This document shows, piece by piece, positions 28,244 through 37,307 of a stretch of 64,000 nt of DNA. The stretch covers positions 372,001-436,000 of the forward strand of contig NZ_JQMW01000013.1 in assembly GCF_000744935.1 (NCBI RefSeq). The letters are read 5' to 3'. This DNA is from Clostridium sp. KNHs214 (lineage in GTDB: Bacteria; Bacillota; Clostridia; Clostridiales; Clostridiaceae). The translations under genes and the position numbers were made by a program. The notes below the pieces were generated by a model. That model saw only the letters and a list, made by a program, of their open reading frames with translations, had not been told where the DNA came from and did not search any database. How positions within the stretch are numbered: the stretch's first letter is position 1; each line of letters starts with the position of its first letter.

Positions 28244-29566
28244 TTACTTATTTTTCTTTATAGGTATCAATATGTTATAGTTTTTAAAATCATAAAACAT
28301 TATCCAGTATCCTTGATTTTTATCTAAGTTACAACTCTTCATCCAAGTTACAAAGCCTGTTTTCCCCTTGAATGGCTGGCAATTTGGAGATTTATTTCCT
28401 GGTATTGCATACATTATATATTTAATCTTACAATTTTCATCATACTTATACCCAACTAAATAATGTTTATATTCTTTTATATAAGGATAGTAATTTATCA
28501 TAGGATAATGCATAACTACATACTTTTGGTAGTCGGACATATCACACATATTGTTTATATCTTCTACATCTATTTTATACCAAACGCTTTTTTGTATTTT
28601 AGGGAAAATGTCCACATACTTTTCGAAACCTTCACCTAAATTTTCAAAAAACATTTCCATAGAATCCATATGACATTTATTTTTTCTGAATTCTTCTTTG
28701 TATTCATCTATATTTTCTTCTCTATCTTCATTCATTTCTTTTTTATTTTCTTCTTTAATTTCTTCTGTATCTTTAATCTTCTCAGATTTTTCTTCCATGT
28801 GCTCTGTATTTCTTTCTTCCTTATTAATTTCTAATTTTTCCTTATTAATTTTTAATTCTTCTTTATTAACCTCTAATTTTTCTTTATCATATTGCTCCTT
28901 TTTCTTACTATCTTTGCTAACTTTATCTTCTTTAGTTTCATCTCTATTTATAGTGTCTTTAGTATTTTCTTTTTTCCCTAATTCTTCTAGAACCTTATTT
29001 ACAGATATATTTTTCTCTTCTTTATCTGAGCTAGATACAACCTTAGATTCTTTAACATCATCCTTTACTGTTTGCTTGTTTTTCTCAATTTCTTCTTCGT
29101 AGCTTTCAAATATGTTACCTAAATCCCTTTTATCGTTTATATTTATAATGCTATAAGTTTTCCAGTCCTTGGGTATATCTGTAGTAATAAATCCACTCAT
29201 AAGAGATATAACGTTATTATCCATTATTCTAGCTATGGAAGCCCCTATAACCTTGTCTACTGATGTGTTACTTCCTCCTATATTCTCTTCATCATACTCA
29301 TAACTCACATCAGCTCTACCCTGTTCGTCTAAATTTATATTGCCTATATTTATTAAGTTCCTACATCCCCTTTTACCACATATAAGCAGCATAGAGTACT
29401 TATCATCAGGCTTTAGATTTTGAACGTAATAGGATATTTTGCACTTTGAATTCTTTATTTCTATTTTAGCGTATCCTGTAGGAGTTTTACCTGAAGATAA
29501 TCCAAAGCCTCTTTCATCTTCTTGGAGTATGATAAAATATCTACTATAACTTTTTTTAGAAGCCAA
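28244..29566 (-). CDS. Hypothetical protein with a highly charged Lys/Glu-rich linker
   Basis: About 440 residues in three parts. The first 125 residues form a beta-rich domain (RYFIILQEDERGFGLSSGK..). A linker of about 150 residues is almost only K, E, N and D (for example KEKLEVNKEELKINKEKLE), likely a coiled coil or disordered. The last 135 residues are an aromatic-rich globular domain (YPMINYYPYIKEYKHYLVGY..GFVTWMKSC). No domain is recognised with confidence. I place the start at a TTG at 29566 because GGGGGGA lies 6 bases before it; the ATG 15 bases upstream overlaps that ribosome site. Confidence 0.7.
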   Translation of the reverse strand: MASKKSYSRYFIILQEDERGFGLSSGKTPTGYAKIEIKNSKCKISYYVQNLKPDDKYSMLLICGKRGCRNLINIGNINLDEQGRADVSYEYDEENIGGSNTSVDKVIGASIARIMDNNVISLMSGFITTDIPKDWKTYSIININDKRDLGNIFESYEEEIEKNKQTVKDDVKESKVVSSSDKEEKNISVNKVLEELGKKENTKDTINRDETKEDKVSKDSKKKEQYDKEKLEVNKEELKINKEKLEINKEERNTEHMEEKSEKIKDTEEIKEENKKEMNEDREENIDEYKEEFRKNKCHMDSMEMFFENLGEGFEKYVDIFPKIQKSVWYKIDVEDINNMCDMSDYQKYVVMHYPMINYYPYIKEYKHYLVGYKYDENCKIKYIMYAIPGNKSPNCQPFKGKTGFVTWMKSCNLDKNQGYWIMFYDFKNYNILIPIKKNK

Positions 29567-29639
29567 AATTAGTCCCCCCATTGATATTATTCATTATAAT
29601 ATATGTGAGACTTTTCGAAAAGTGAACCTACTTATTAAA

Positions 29640-30479
29640 TTATTTACTTAACTTATATATTTCATTAGCTAAATTGGCAAATTCCTCTATACTTAAAGTT
29701 TCCCCTCTTCTTTTTGGATCTATGTTTGCTTTATCAAAAGCATTTTGCAACTTTTCCTTATCTAAACCCATATTTTTAAGTCCATTCCACAAGGTTTTCC
29801 TTCTCATACTAAAAGCATCCCTAACTACTCTAAAAAATAACTTTTCATCCTCCACATAAACTTTAGGGGTTTCTGTTCTATCTAGTCTTATTACCATAGA
29901 ATCCACTTTAGGGCTCGGTATAAAACATCCTGGGGATACCTTTCGTAAAATCTTAGTATTACAAAAATACTGAACTAATAATGTAAGAGCTCCATACTCC
30001 TTACATCCAGGCTTTGCATCCAATCTCTCTGCTACTTCCTTTTGTATCATTATAGTTAGTGACTTAAAATTATATCCTCCCATAATTAAATTAGATATTA
30101 TTGGAGTAGTCACATAATAAGGCAAATTTGCTACAACCTTTACACTCTTTTCTTCTCCAATTATTTTATTAAAATCAACCTTTAGAGCATCTTCATGTAT
30201 CAGTTGAAAATTTGAATATTCTTTTAGCTCCTCTGAAAGTATAGGTATAAGCCTGGAATCTAATTCTACAGAGCATACTTTTTTAGCTTTCTCTAATAAA
30301 ACCCTTGTTAATGTTCCCACTCCTGGTCCTATTTCTATTACTAAATCATTCTCTCCTACTTCTGCTCCGTTAACTATATCATAAAGAACAGTATCATCAA
30401 TTAAAAAATTTTGCCCTAAGCTTTTACTAAACTTAAATCCATATTTATCTACTATATTTTTAGTCTTAAAGTTTTCCAT
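29640..30479 (-). CDS. ksgA: 16S rRNA (A1518/A1519) dimethyltransferase
   Basis: An SAM-dependent enzyme that dimethylates two adjacent adenines near the 3' end of 16S rRNA. It shows [10 protein letters not shown], the SAM-binding [11 protein letters not shown], and the catalytic [10 protein letters not shown] (family NLPY). The ATG at 30479 has GAGGAG upstream; this gives 279 residues and overlaps rnmV by 14 bases. The rnmV-ksgA overlap is the usual order in Firmicutes. Confidence 0.96.
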   Translation of the reverse strand: MENFKTKNIVDKYGFKFSKSLGQNFLIDDTVLYDIVNGAEVGENDLVIEIGPGVGTLTRVLLEKAKKVCSVELDSRLIPILSEELKEYSNFQLIHEDALKVDFNKIIGEEKSVKVVANLPYYVTTPIISNLIMGGYNFKSLTIMIQKEVAERLDAKPGCKEYGALTLLVQYFCNTKILRKVSPGCFIPSPKVDSMVIRLDRTETPKVYVEDEKLFFRVVRDAFSMRRKTLWNGLKNMGLDKEKLQNAFDKANIDPKRRGETLSIEEFANLANEIYKLSK

Positions 30480-31023
30480 CCTTAGTCTCCTCATCAATTC
30501 TTTCTATGGCTTTTACAAATTCTTCTTTAGATATACCATAGTTATTTAATCTTGATAAAAATTGGTTAGCATTGCCATAACCTATGCCTAATTCTCTTCC
30601 TAACCTCTCTCTTCTATCCTTTGAATTATTATATCCACTTAATTTAAAATAAAGCATATCTTCTATAGTGAACTCCTGTATTTTTTCTTTTTGTTCACAT
30701 TTAGCCTGTTCTAAGGCTTTTCTTATGATTTCTGGACATGCATTTTCAACACCTATGTCCCCGTCTTTAGTTCCATCTATTTTTGATATGTATGCATGCT
30801 TTATACCTGGTACCCTCTTAGATATTATTTTTCTAATTTTTTCTCCTGCAAAATCTGGGTCTGTAAAAACTATAACGCCTTGTCTCTTCTGTGCTTCTTT
30901 TATTTTATCTATTACTCTTTTATTTATACCAAAGCCTCCTACAGCTATAACTTCTGCATCCACAGCCATTTTTACTGCAGTAATATCATCTCTTCCTTCC
31001 ACCACAATAACTTCTTTAATCAT
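30466..31023 (-). CDS. rnmV: Ribonuclease M5 (5S rRNA maturation)
   Basis: A Toprim-domain nuclease that trims the 5S rRNA precursor on ribosomal protein L18. The Toprim glutamate is in VVEGRDD near residue 8 and the acidic DPDFAGE near residue 57. The carboxyl part ([20 protein letters not shown] onward) is the DUF4093-type tail of the family. At 185 residues the length is normal. Confidence 0.95.
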   Translation of the reverse strand: MIKEVIVVEGRDDITAVKMAVDAEVIAVGGFGINKRVIDKIKEAQKRQGVIVFTDPDFAGEKIRKIISKRVPGIKHAYISKIDGTKDGDIGVENACPEIIRKALEQAKCEQKEKIQEFTIEDMLYFKLSGYNNSKDRRERLGRELGIGYGNANQFLSRLNNYGISKEEFVKAIERIDEETKDGKL

Positions 31024-31097
31024 AATAACTCCTCCAAAAAATTCTTTTCAAATAATATTTTCTTTCTTTTTATTACATATGTCAATGTGTCAATGAA

Positions 31098-31122
31098 AAA
31101 AAGGAGCTATATAGCTCCTTTT
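31098..31122 (-). terminator. Terminator after the yabE-like gene
   Basis: AAAAGGAGCTATATAGCTCC folds into a GGAGCTATATAGCTCC palindrome with flanking A and T runs, a few bases after the yabE-like stop. Confidence 0.85.
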
Positions 31123-31125
31123 TAA

Positions 31126-32181
31126 CTATTTTAGAATGTATACATTGACCCATCTTACCCCCCAGCTGTTTGCTTGGGAATTTGTATTTAAAAATACATC
31201 TATTATATTTCCTTTTATAGCACCGCCTACGTCCTCAGCTATGGCAAGACCATAACCCTCTACATAAACCTTTGTTCCTAAAGGTATAACTCTTGGATCT
31301 ACGGCTATAGTACTATAACCACTAGGATTTCTTATTGCTCTTGTTCCTGTAGCTGTTATTCCTTGATATGGGTCACCTGAACCTTTCCCAGTACAGGCTT
31401 CGCTAGCAGTGTACGCAGTAGCCTTCATTCTGATAACTTTTCTGAAATTCAAACTTGAATTTGAACTTCCACCTCCACGTGATGGTCTTACAACCCCCAT
31501 GGTTCCTACTGCAACCATTTGTTGAACTGGTTTTTTAGTTACACTCTCACTTACTACCCTGCGAGAAACTTCCTTTCCATCTTCATATACTACTCTTGTG
31601 GCTATAATTTTTTCACCTTTTTGTCCTGCCTGAATAACTTTCTTTTTTCCTTCTTCTAGGTTATTGTCTTTTTTTACCACTGTAGTAAAATCCAATGCCT
31701 GATTTTCTTTAACAAGTTTAGAAGTAACTCTTGTGATAGAAATATTCATTCCATTAGTAATTTTGTCATCCATAGATGGTTTTACGGCATCTTCTTTTTT
31801 TACCTTAATGCCTTCTTCATCTAGCATATCCTCAACAGTATCTTCAGCTGTTACTATAGATAAAGTCTTTCCATCTACATCAACCTTAACTTTTACTGCC
31901 TTCTTTATTTGTATCTTATCTCCGTCTTTTACTTCACTGCCTAAACTTACATTGATTTTGTCTTTATTCTCTATCCGTATATTATTGTCTGCTAGAATTC
32001 GCTTTAAGTCACTTCTATAGGTAACTATTTTTTGCTCTTTTCCGTCAATTACTACTGAAACTGTCTTTTTTATGGTAGCAATCCCTAACGTCACTCCTAT
32101 AAATAACAGGATTACTACTAGTACAGCTACTGGACCCTTAGCAAAGCTTTTATTAGATAGGTCCCTTGCTTTCTGTTTCAT
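31126..32181 (-). CDS. 3D (YabE/RpfB-like) cell-wall protein
   Basis: A surface protein of 351 residues with an amino-terminal helix (VAVLVVILLFIGVTLGIATI). Two DUF348 repeats (VSVVIDGKEQKIVTYRSDLK and VKVDVDGKTLSIVTAEDTVE), a G5-type domain and a carboxyl 3D domain follow. The 3D domain has the three aspartates in ATAYTASEACTG..TIAVDPRVIPLG..AIAEDVGG..DVFLN. It is predicted to be a lytic transglycosylase-like peptidoglycan enzyme related to resuscitation factors. The order tatD-yabE-rnmV-ksgA is the conserved Firmicute order. Confidence 0.92.
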   Translation of the reverse strand: MKQKARDLSNKSFAKGPVAVLVVILLFIGVTLGIATIKKTVSVVIDGKEQKIVTYRSDLKRILADNNIRIENKDKINVSLGSEVKDGDKIQIKKAVKVKVDVDGKTLSIVTAEDTVEDMLDEEGIKVKKEDAVKPSMDDKITNGMNISITRVTSKLVKENQALDFTTVVKKDNNLEEGKKKVIQAGQKGEKIIATRVVYEDGKEVSRRVVSESVTKKPVQQMVAVGTMGVVRPSRGGGSSNSSLNFRKVIRMKATAYTASEACTGKGSGDPYQGITATGTRAIRNPSGYSTIAVDPRVIPLGTKVYVEGYGLAIAEDVGGAIKGNIIDVFLNTNSQANSWGVRWVNVYILK

Positions 32182-32387
32182 AGTAAACTACCTCCCTTTG
32201 GCATAGACAAAATTTATTATATAGGTTTTCGCATATTTTGTCAAATTCCTATGCCTTTTGTCATATTAACCAATGCATCCCATGCATAAAATATATATAA
32301 AATTATTAAAATAATAATAGCTAAAGCATGAAAAATAGTTACCTTTTTATTCCATATAGATAATATTAAATATATTTTACACTAAAT

Positions 32388-33149
32388 TTATATTTTAAAC
32401 AAGCTTTTTGTATTTTTTATTGTAACTTGTTCTATATCTTCTGTTGATATATCCTTAATCTCAGATATCTTTTCTATTACAAATTTAATATAATCAGATC
32501 TATTTCTTTTCCCTCTATAAGGAACAGGAGCCATATATGGGCAATCAGTCTCAACTAATATTCTATCCATAGGAACGGTTTTTAATACCTCTATGATTTT
32601 TTTAGCGTTCTTAAAAGTCACTACACCAGTACATCCTATATAGTATCCTAACTTTAAGCATTCTTCTGCAAACTCTGGACTTCCTGAAAAACAGTGTACA
32701 ACTCCCCTCACTTCTGGAAATTTTCTAATTATTTCTAGTGTATCCCTATGAGCGTCCCTATCATGTATAACTACAGGCAATTCCAATTCCTTAGCTAATT
32801 TCATCTGCTTTATAAAAGCATCTTTTTGGACTTGCTTTTCAGGATTTTCTTCATAGTAATAATCTAATCCTATTTCTCCTATAGCTTTTACTTTAGGATT
32901 CTTAGCTAGCTCTCTCAATTCATCTAAAATATTTTCATTCAATTTATCTGCATATTCTGGATGGATTCCTACAGCAGCGTAAAAAAAGTCATATTTATCA
33001 GCTAATTTAACTGAATCCCTAGCCCCTTGTATAGATGCTCCACAATTTAAAACACCAATAATATTATTTTTTTCAAGTTCCCTTATAACTTGTTCTCTAT
33101 CTTCATCAAAAGATTCGTCATCATAATGGGCATGTGAATCAAAGATCAT
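32388..33149 (-). CDS. tatD: TatD-family metal-dependent DNase
   Basis: A protein of 253 residues with a TIM-barrel amidohydrolase-type metal site: DSHAHYDD at the start, AIGEIGLDYY near residue 92, VIHDRDAH near residue 128, GVVHCFSGS near residue 152 and VETDCPYM near residue 202. The family removes nucleotides from DNA 3' ends in repair. Confidence 0.94.
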   Translation of the reverse strand: MIFDSHAHYDDESFDEDREQVIRELEKNNIIGVLNCGASIQGARDSVKLADKYDFFYAAVGIHPEYADKLNENILDELRELAKNPKVKAIGEIGLDYYYEENPEKQVQKDAFIKQMKLAKELELPVVIHDRDAHRDTLEIIRKFPEVRGVVHCFSGSPEFAEECLKLGYYIGCTGVVTFKNAKKIIEVLKTVPMDRILVETDCPYMAPVPYRGKRNRSDYIKFVIEKISEIKDISTEDIEQVTIKNTKSLFKI

Positions 33150-33438
33150 TACTTTCCTCCTCAGTTTATCTAATATTTATTCTATTAACTATACATAAAA
33201 AAGTTTCTTTCCTTATGTTTACAAAATCATATTATGATTTTTTTATCATAATTATGAATTTTTACAACCTGTGCCATGAAATTATATTAAATTAATTAAT
33301 TTCAACGTAAATAAATTTTAGTATTGATTTAAGCATATATAATGCATAACAAAATTAAAGACGTTTAAATTAATATAATTTTTTATAGTACAAGTGGAAT
33401 TTTTATAGTTTTACACTTTAATTATATTAATTTTAATT
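33150..33438. other. AT-rich intergenic stretch, nothing recognised
   Basis: About 290 bases of very AT-rich sequence between tatD and the DUF362 gene, with no credible frame, hairpin terminator or repeat copy visible. Confidence 0.5.
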
Positions 33439-34566
33439 TTAATTAATTACTATTAACTCATAATTTCTATTTCCCAACCCTATATCTTCACCATGTTCTA
33501 CACTACATTTCCAATCAGTATTTACATATAATCCATTAAACTTATCTTCACCTTCATGTATATGTTTTTCCTCCAATTCACTTCCCTTTGCCACTGGAGA
33601 ATTATTTACCATATCCACAGAAGCCATATCTAAAGCTACAGGATCAAAAGAAGCTGCAATACCTATATCCGGCACTATTGGCACATCATTATGCGCCCAA
33701 CAATCACAATTTGGTGACACATTCATTATAAAATTTATATGAAAATTAGGTTTATCTTTAACCACAGCCAATGCATATTCCGCTATCTTTTCATTAGCAA
33801 TATCTGCAGCCTCATCCCATTTTACTAATGCTGCATCAAATTTACATACTGCAACACATTGACCACAGCCTATACATTTATCATAATTTATATCTGCACT
33901 CTTATTATCATCAAGAGTTATTGCCACAACTGGACAATGTTTTATACATGACCTACAAGCAACACACTCCTCTTTCTTAATCCATGGTTTGGAGGCTGAA
34001 TGCATTTCCATTTTACCCCCCCTTGAACCAGAACCCATTCCAAGATTCTTAAGAGCCCCTCCAAATCCTGTCATATCATGTCCTTTAAAGTGATTCATAG
34101 AAATAACTATATCTGAATCCGCTATAGCCGTTCCTATCTTTGCAGTCTTGCAATGTTTTCCGTTTATTTCTACTTCTCTATAACTACTTCCCTTTATACC
34201 GTCTGCTATTATAATATGACATCCTACAGTTAAAGGATTAAATCCATGTGTATAAGCAGTTTCTAAATGATCTAATGCATTTGCCCTTTTACCAGTATAA
34301 AGTGTATTTGAATCTGTTAAAAAAGGTTTTCCACCTAGTTCCTTTATTAATTTAACTACTTCAGCAGCATAATTAGGTCTTATATAGGCTAAGTTTCCTG
34401 GCTCCCCAAAATGTATCTTAATAGCTGTAAATTTATCCTTAAAATCTATATCCTTTATACCTGCCTGTATTAATAAACTGTTAAACTTGTCTATTAAATT
34501 TCTCCCAGACTTTGTCCTCAAATCCATAAAGTAAACCTTTGACTTTTCCACACTTATCACCCTCAC
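33439..34566 (-). CDS. DUF362 protein with two 4Fe-4S ferredoxin motifs
   Basis: A protein of 375 residues. The first 190 residues carry the DUF362 pattern (VYFMDLRTKSGRNLIDKF.., IKIHFGEPGN, MNHFKGHDMTGFGGALKNLG). Two ferredoxin motifs follow, CVACRSCIKHCP near residue 200 and CIGCGQCVAVCK near residue 228, enough for two 4Fe-4S clusters. It is likely a cytoplasmic electron-transfer or corrinoid-related reductase component; the partner is unknown. Its start codon is about 48 bases from the left end of element U2. Confidence 0.85.
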   Translation of the reverse strand: MRVISVEKSKVYFMDLRTKSGRNLIDKFNSLLIQAGIKDIDFKDKFTAIKIHFGEPGNLAYIRPNYAAEVVKLIKELGGKPFLTDSNTLYTGKRANALDHLETAYTHGFNPLTVGCHIIIADGIKGSSYREVEINGKHCKTAKIGTAIADSDIVISMNHFKGHDMTGFGGALKNLGMGSGSRGGKMEMHSASKPWIKKEECVACRSCIKHCPVVAITLDDNKSADINYDKCIGCGQCVAVCKFDAALVKWDEAADIANEKIAEYALAVVKDKPNFHINFIMNVSPNCDCWAHNDVPIVPDIGIAASFDPVALDMASVDMVNNSPVAKGSELEEKHIHEGEDKFNGLYVNTDWKCSVEHGEDIGLGNRNYELIVIN

Positions 34567-34644
34567 CCTTTAAATATTAATACAATTATACACTACTTTA
34601 CAGCTATTTCAAAATAGGAATATTGTGATGGAATTCCCTAGGAA

Positions 34645-34874
34645 AAATCTGCTTTTAATTCCGTGATAAAATTGAAATTTTGGATTGTGAACAGTACGCT
34701 GAGAACTCCTAAATGTTTTGAAATTTAAATCCCCTAAAGCCTTCAAACTCACTCGTTCCTCGCTCAAGCAATGAAGGCTTCTTAACGGGGCTTTAAATTT
34801 CAAAACAAAGAAGTTCTAAAGCTAGTTCAATAGTCCCAAATTTCAATTTTATAACTCCATTAAAAGCAGATTTT
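34645..34874. repeat. U2 left terminal hairpin (stem type R)
   Basis: AAATCTGCTTTTAATTCCGT pairs with the segment ending TTAAAAGCAGATTT, and AATGTTTTGAAATTTAAAT pairs with TTTAAATTTCAAAACAAAG. Loop motifs GTACGCTGAGAA, AAGCTAGTTCAATAG and CTTCTTAACGGGG correspond to those in the other hairpins. This stem type occurs only here in the window. Confidence 0.85.
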
Positions 34875-35281
34875 TCAGAGCATGCATATATCGTCACGGG
34901 GAAAGAATAGCCTACTAAAGGATAATTTTTCTTCATTTTATTTAGAAAACCTTTAATTTATAAATAGAAAAGCGCTCATAATATTTTTTAGGCGTAGCCT
35001 TTCGAAAAGTTATATGATACTTGCCAAAATAAAATAGTAACTAAAATTTAATTCATTTTACCGTAAGGCAGTTATTTGTATAAATCTTAGCTTTAGTATT
35101 TAATACGGCTATCGCCCAATAAAAGACTCGTGAAAAACAAAGTATAGAATTCAACTTTAAGCGTAGAGTAAACAATAAAGCAGTAAACGCTTTTATGATA
35201 ATTTCGCCTAAAAGTATGATATAATTGTAAAATAAGTTAATTAATAATTGTAAAAACTACGAATTTGGGAGGTTTAATTGT

Positions 35282-35770
35282 GTGAGATATTTTACTAATG
35301 AATTATGGTCAAAGATAAATAGTGATTCTCAAAAGGAACGTGATGAAGCAGACTTTGAATGGGATAAGAATAACAAAGCATACTCTGAAATATTTGATTT
35401 AATTAAGGTTAGGCTTTCCCAAAAGTTTTTAAGAACATATTTGAGTAATCATGGTTTTCATGACTTTCAAATAAAGAATATAGTATTAACACATAAGGAG
35501 TATGGGTTTAAAAATCCTATATCATTAGATATATATGTTACGGATAGTGTAAATACATTTAAAATAACCTATAAGTGTATTAAACAGTTTTGCGTAAATT
35601 ATGAAGAAATAGAAGGTTGGGCAGCTAGAAGAGGATTTGATGATTGGGGTTATGATGAATTTTTGCCAGTAGATGAACAGACTTTATCTCATGAAATCCT
35701 TTTTGCTTCTGGTTCAACCATACTAATATACTTTAAAAATAACAATATATTTGTAACCAAGATAAAATAG
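35282..35770 (+). CDS. U2 cargo protein 1, DUF4085-like
   Basis: A protein of 162 residues starting with GTG (MRYFTNELWSKINSDSQKER..), preceded by GGGAGG. The MRYFT..LW opening resembles DUF4085 proteins; no catalytic motif is visible. The middle (FKITYKCIKQFCVNYEEIEG) and the acidic, aromatic end do not fit a family I can name. It is the first of three cargo genes in the same direction, about 400 bases inside the left hairpin of U2. Confidence 0.55.
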   Translation: MRYFTNELWSKINSDSQKERDEADFEWDKNNKAYSEIFDLIKVRLSQKFLRTYLSNHGFHDFQIKNIVLTHKEYGFKNPISLDIYVTDSVNTFKITYKCIKQFCVNYEEIEGWAARRGFDDWGYDEFLPVDEQTLSHEILFASGSTILIYFKNNNIFVTKIK

Positions 35771-35853
35771 AATTAGTTTGTAATTTTCTTTTATAGTGTC
35801 ATAACTGTAAATTAAGGCAAAGTAAATTTAATTCAAATGACGGAGGATAATTA

Positions 35854-36270
35854 ATGGATATAGAATTTAATGTAATCGCTACATTTGATAGTATGTGCAG
35901 AAATATTCTTATGTGTAAAAGAAGAAAGAACCCATATAAAGGCCTGTACAATTTAGTCGGAGGAAAGATTAAAAGTGGAGAGGATGGATTAAGTGCGGCT
36001 TATCGTGAATTAGAAGAAGAAACTGGCATTTCCCAAAATGATATTACACTAACACACTTGATGGATTTTACATATTATTTACCCAGTATTAAGGTCGAAG
36101 TATATGTTGGGCGTGTAAATAAAGAAGTTTCTGTATATGGAGATGAAAATGATTTAGAATGGATAGAAATAAATCAGAACTTCTTTGACATTTCAAAATT
36201 TGCTGGAGAAGGCGATATTGGGCATATAATGAAACATATATTTTTATATAAAGAGATACTTTTAAAATAG
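35854..36270 (+). CDS. Nudix hydrolase (U2 cargo protein 2)
   Basis: A protein of 138 residues with a complete Nudix box: GGKIKSGEDGLSAAYREL followed by EEETGI, near residues 36-58 (GX5EX7REUXEEXGU). Such enzymes cleave nucleoside diphosphate derivatives, often 8-oxo-dGTP-like compounds. GGAGGA lies 6 bases before the ATG. The gene lies 80 bases after cargo gene 1 and ahead of the broken acetyltransferase. Confidence 0.92.
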   Translation: MDIEFNVIATFDSMCRNILMCKRRKNPYKGLYNLVGGKIKSGEDGLSAAYRELEEETGISQNDITLTHLMDFTYYLPSIKVEVYVGRVNKEVSVYGDENDLEWIEINQNFFDISKFAGEGDIGHIMKHIFLYKEILLK

Positions 36271-36354
36271 ATTCAAAAAATAAAGCAAGTACAACCTATA
36301 GTTGATAGTTCACAATTTTCTTTTTTGCGACGCAATGGTAATTAATAGTATATT

Positions 36355-36641
36355 TAAAAGGGGCTTTTGGGTGATTTCTCAAGAAGATATATCATAATTG
36401 CACATGACCAAAATGAGGCAATAGGTATTTTAATAGGCATAGTAAAGGATGAGTGGTTATTACACATTTACTCTTTACATGTATCTCCAAACTATCAGAG
36501 TAAAGAAGTTGCTCAGCGCTATTATCTAAGTGCATAAATGATATGTACTTTAATAATATAAAGGAAATAATTTTAGATGTGGATATTGATAATAAACCAG
36601 CCTATAATTTGTATAAAAAGTTTGGTTTTAAAGAAGTATAA
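36355..36641 (+). pseudogene. Broken GNAT acetyltransferase (U2 cargo 3)
   Basis: One frame reads FSRRYIIIAHDQNEAIGILI..HIYSLHVSPNYQSKEVAQRYYL and then stops. A second frame continues INDMYFNNIKEIILDVDID and NKPAYNLYKKFGFKEV. Together they give the GNAT core: beta4 with the coenzyme A loop (VSPNYQSKEVA, where RGxGIG is expected) and the NKPAYNLYKKFGF helix. The frameshift near 36535 and a degraded start make it inactive. Confidence 0.8.
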
Positions 36642-37048
36642 AAAAGAATTATTAAAGTTTATAAGTACACAATCTTCTTATATATAAATCAATGCCACGG
36701 CAAAATATATTAGGCCTTATTTAGTGCTTTATTTTGACAAGCAATTATTTATCAGTCAGAAGTTTAACACTTAAAAGTTTTTTTGGCGTGAGCCTGTTGA
36801 TTTATAATGAATGATCGGCATATAGGTTAAGAAACATAAATATGTATTATAACAACAAATTTTAACATCTAGAAACTATAACCTAGTATTAAAAAACATT
36901 TGATGACTAAGGACTAAACGAAAGGCTCCGCCTAAAAAAATATTATGAGCGCTTTATCATTTATAAATTAAAGATTTTCAGTAGCGCAGCGGAGGAAAAT
37001 CATCCTTTAGTAGGCCGTCTCCCCCAGAAGCAATGTACGCATGAACTG

Positions 37049-37280
37049 AAAAATCTGTCTTTAAGGTAACAATAAATATAGTTTTTTAGACTATTGAGCT
37101 AGCCTTAGAAATTCTTTGTTTTCAAATTTCAATATCCGTTAAGAAGCTTTCATGTTTGAGCGCCGTTAGAAGCGAGTTTGAAAGCTTTAGGGTATTGAAA
37201 TTTGAAAACATTAGAATTTCTTGGCGTATTGCGAACAGTCTAAAAAATATATTTATTGTGAACTTAAAGACCGATTTTTC
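37049..37280. repeat. U2 right terminal hairpin (stem type S)
   Basis: GTTTTCAAATTTCAATA pairs with TATTGAAATTTGAAAAC, and AAATCTGTCTTTAAGG pairs with CTTAAAGACCGATTT. Motifs CCGTTAAGAA, TTTAGGG and GGCGTATTGCGAACAGTC are in the loops. The same stem type is at U3 left and U4 right. Confidence 0.88.
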
Positions 37281-37307
37281 TTATGGCACTTGCTTCACAA
37301 TATATTC

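Noticed and set aside
34609-34803. Leftward 64-codon frame in the U2 left hairpin
   Set aside because: It is read entirely from the hairpin arms and has no ribosome site.
34645-37280. Hairpins as integron attC sites
   Set aside because: attC sites are about 60-140 nt with R/L boxes ending in GTT; these are about 230 nt, lie in inverted pairs, and no integron integrase is present.
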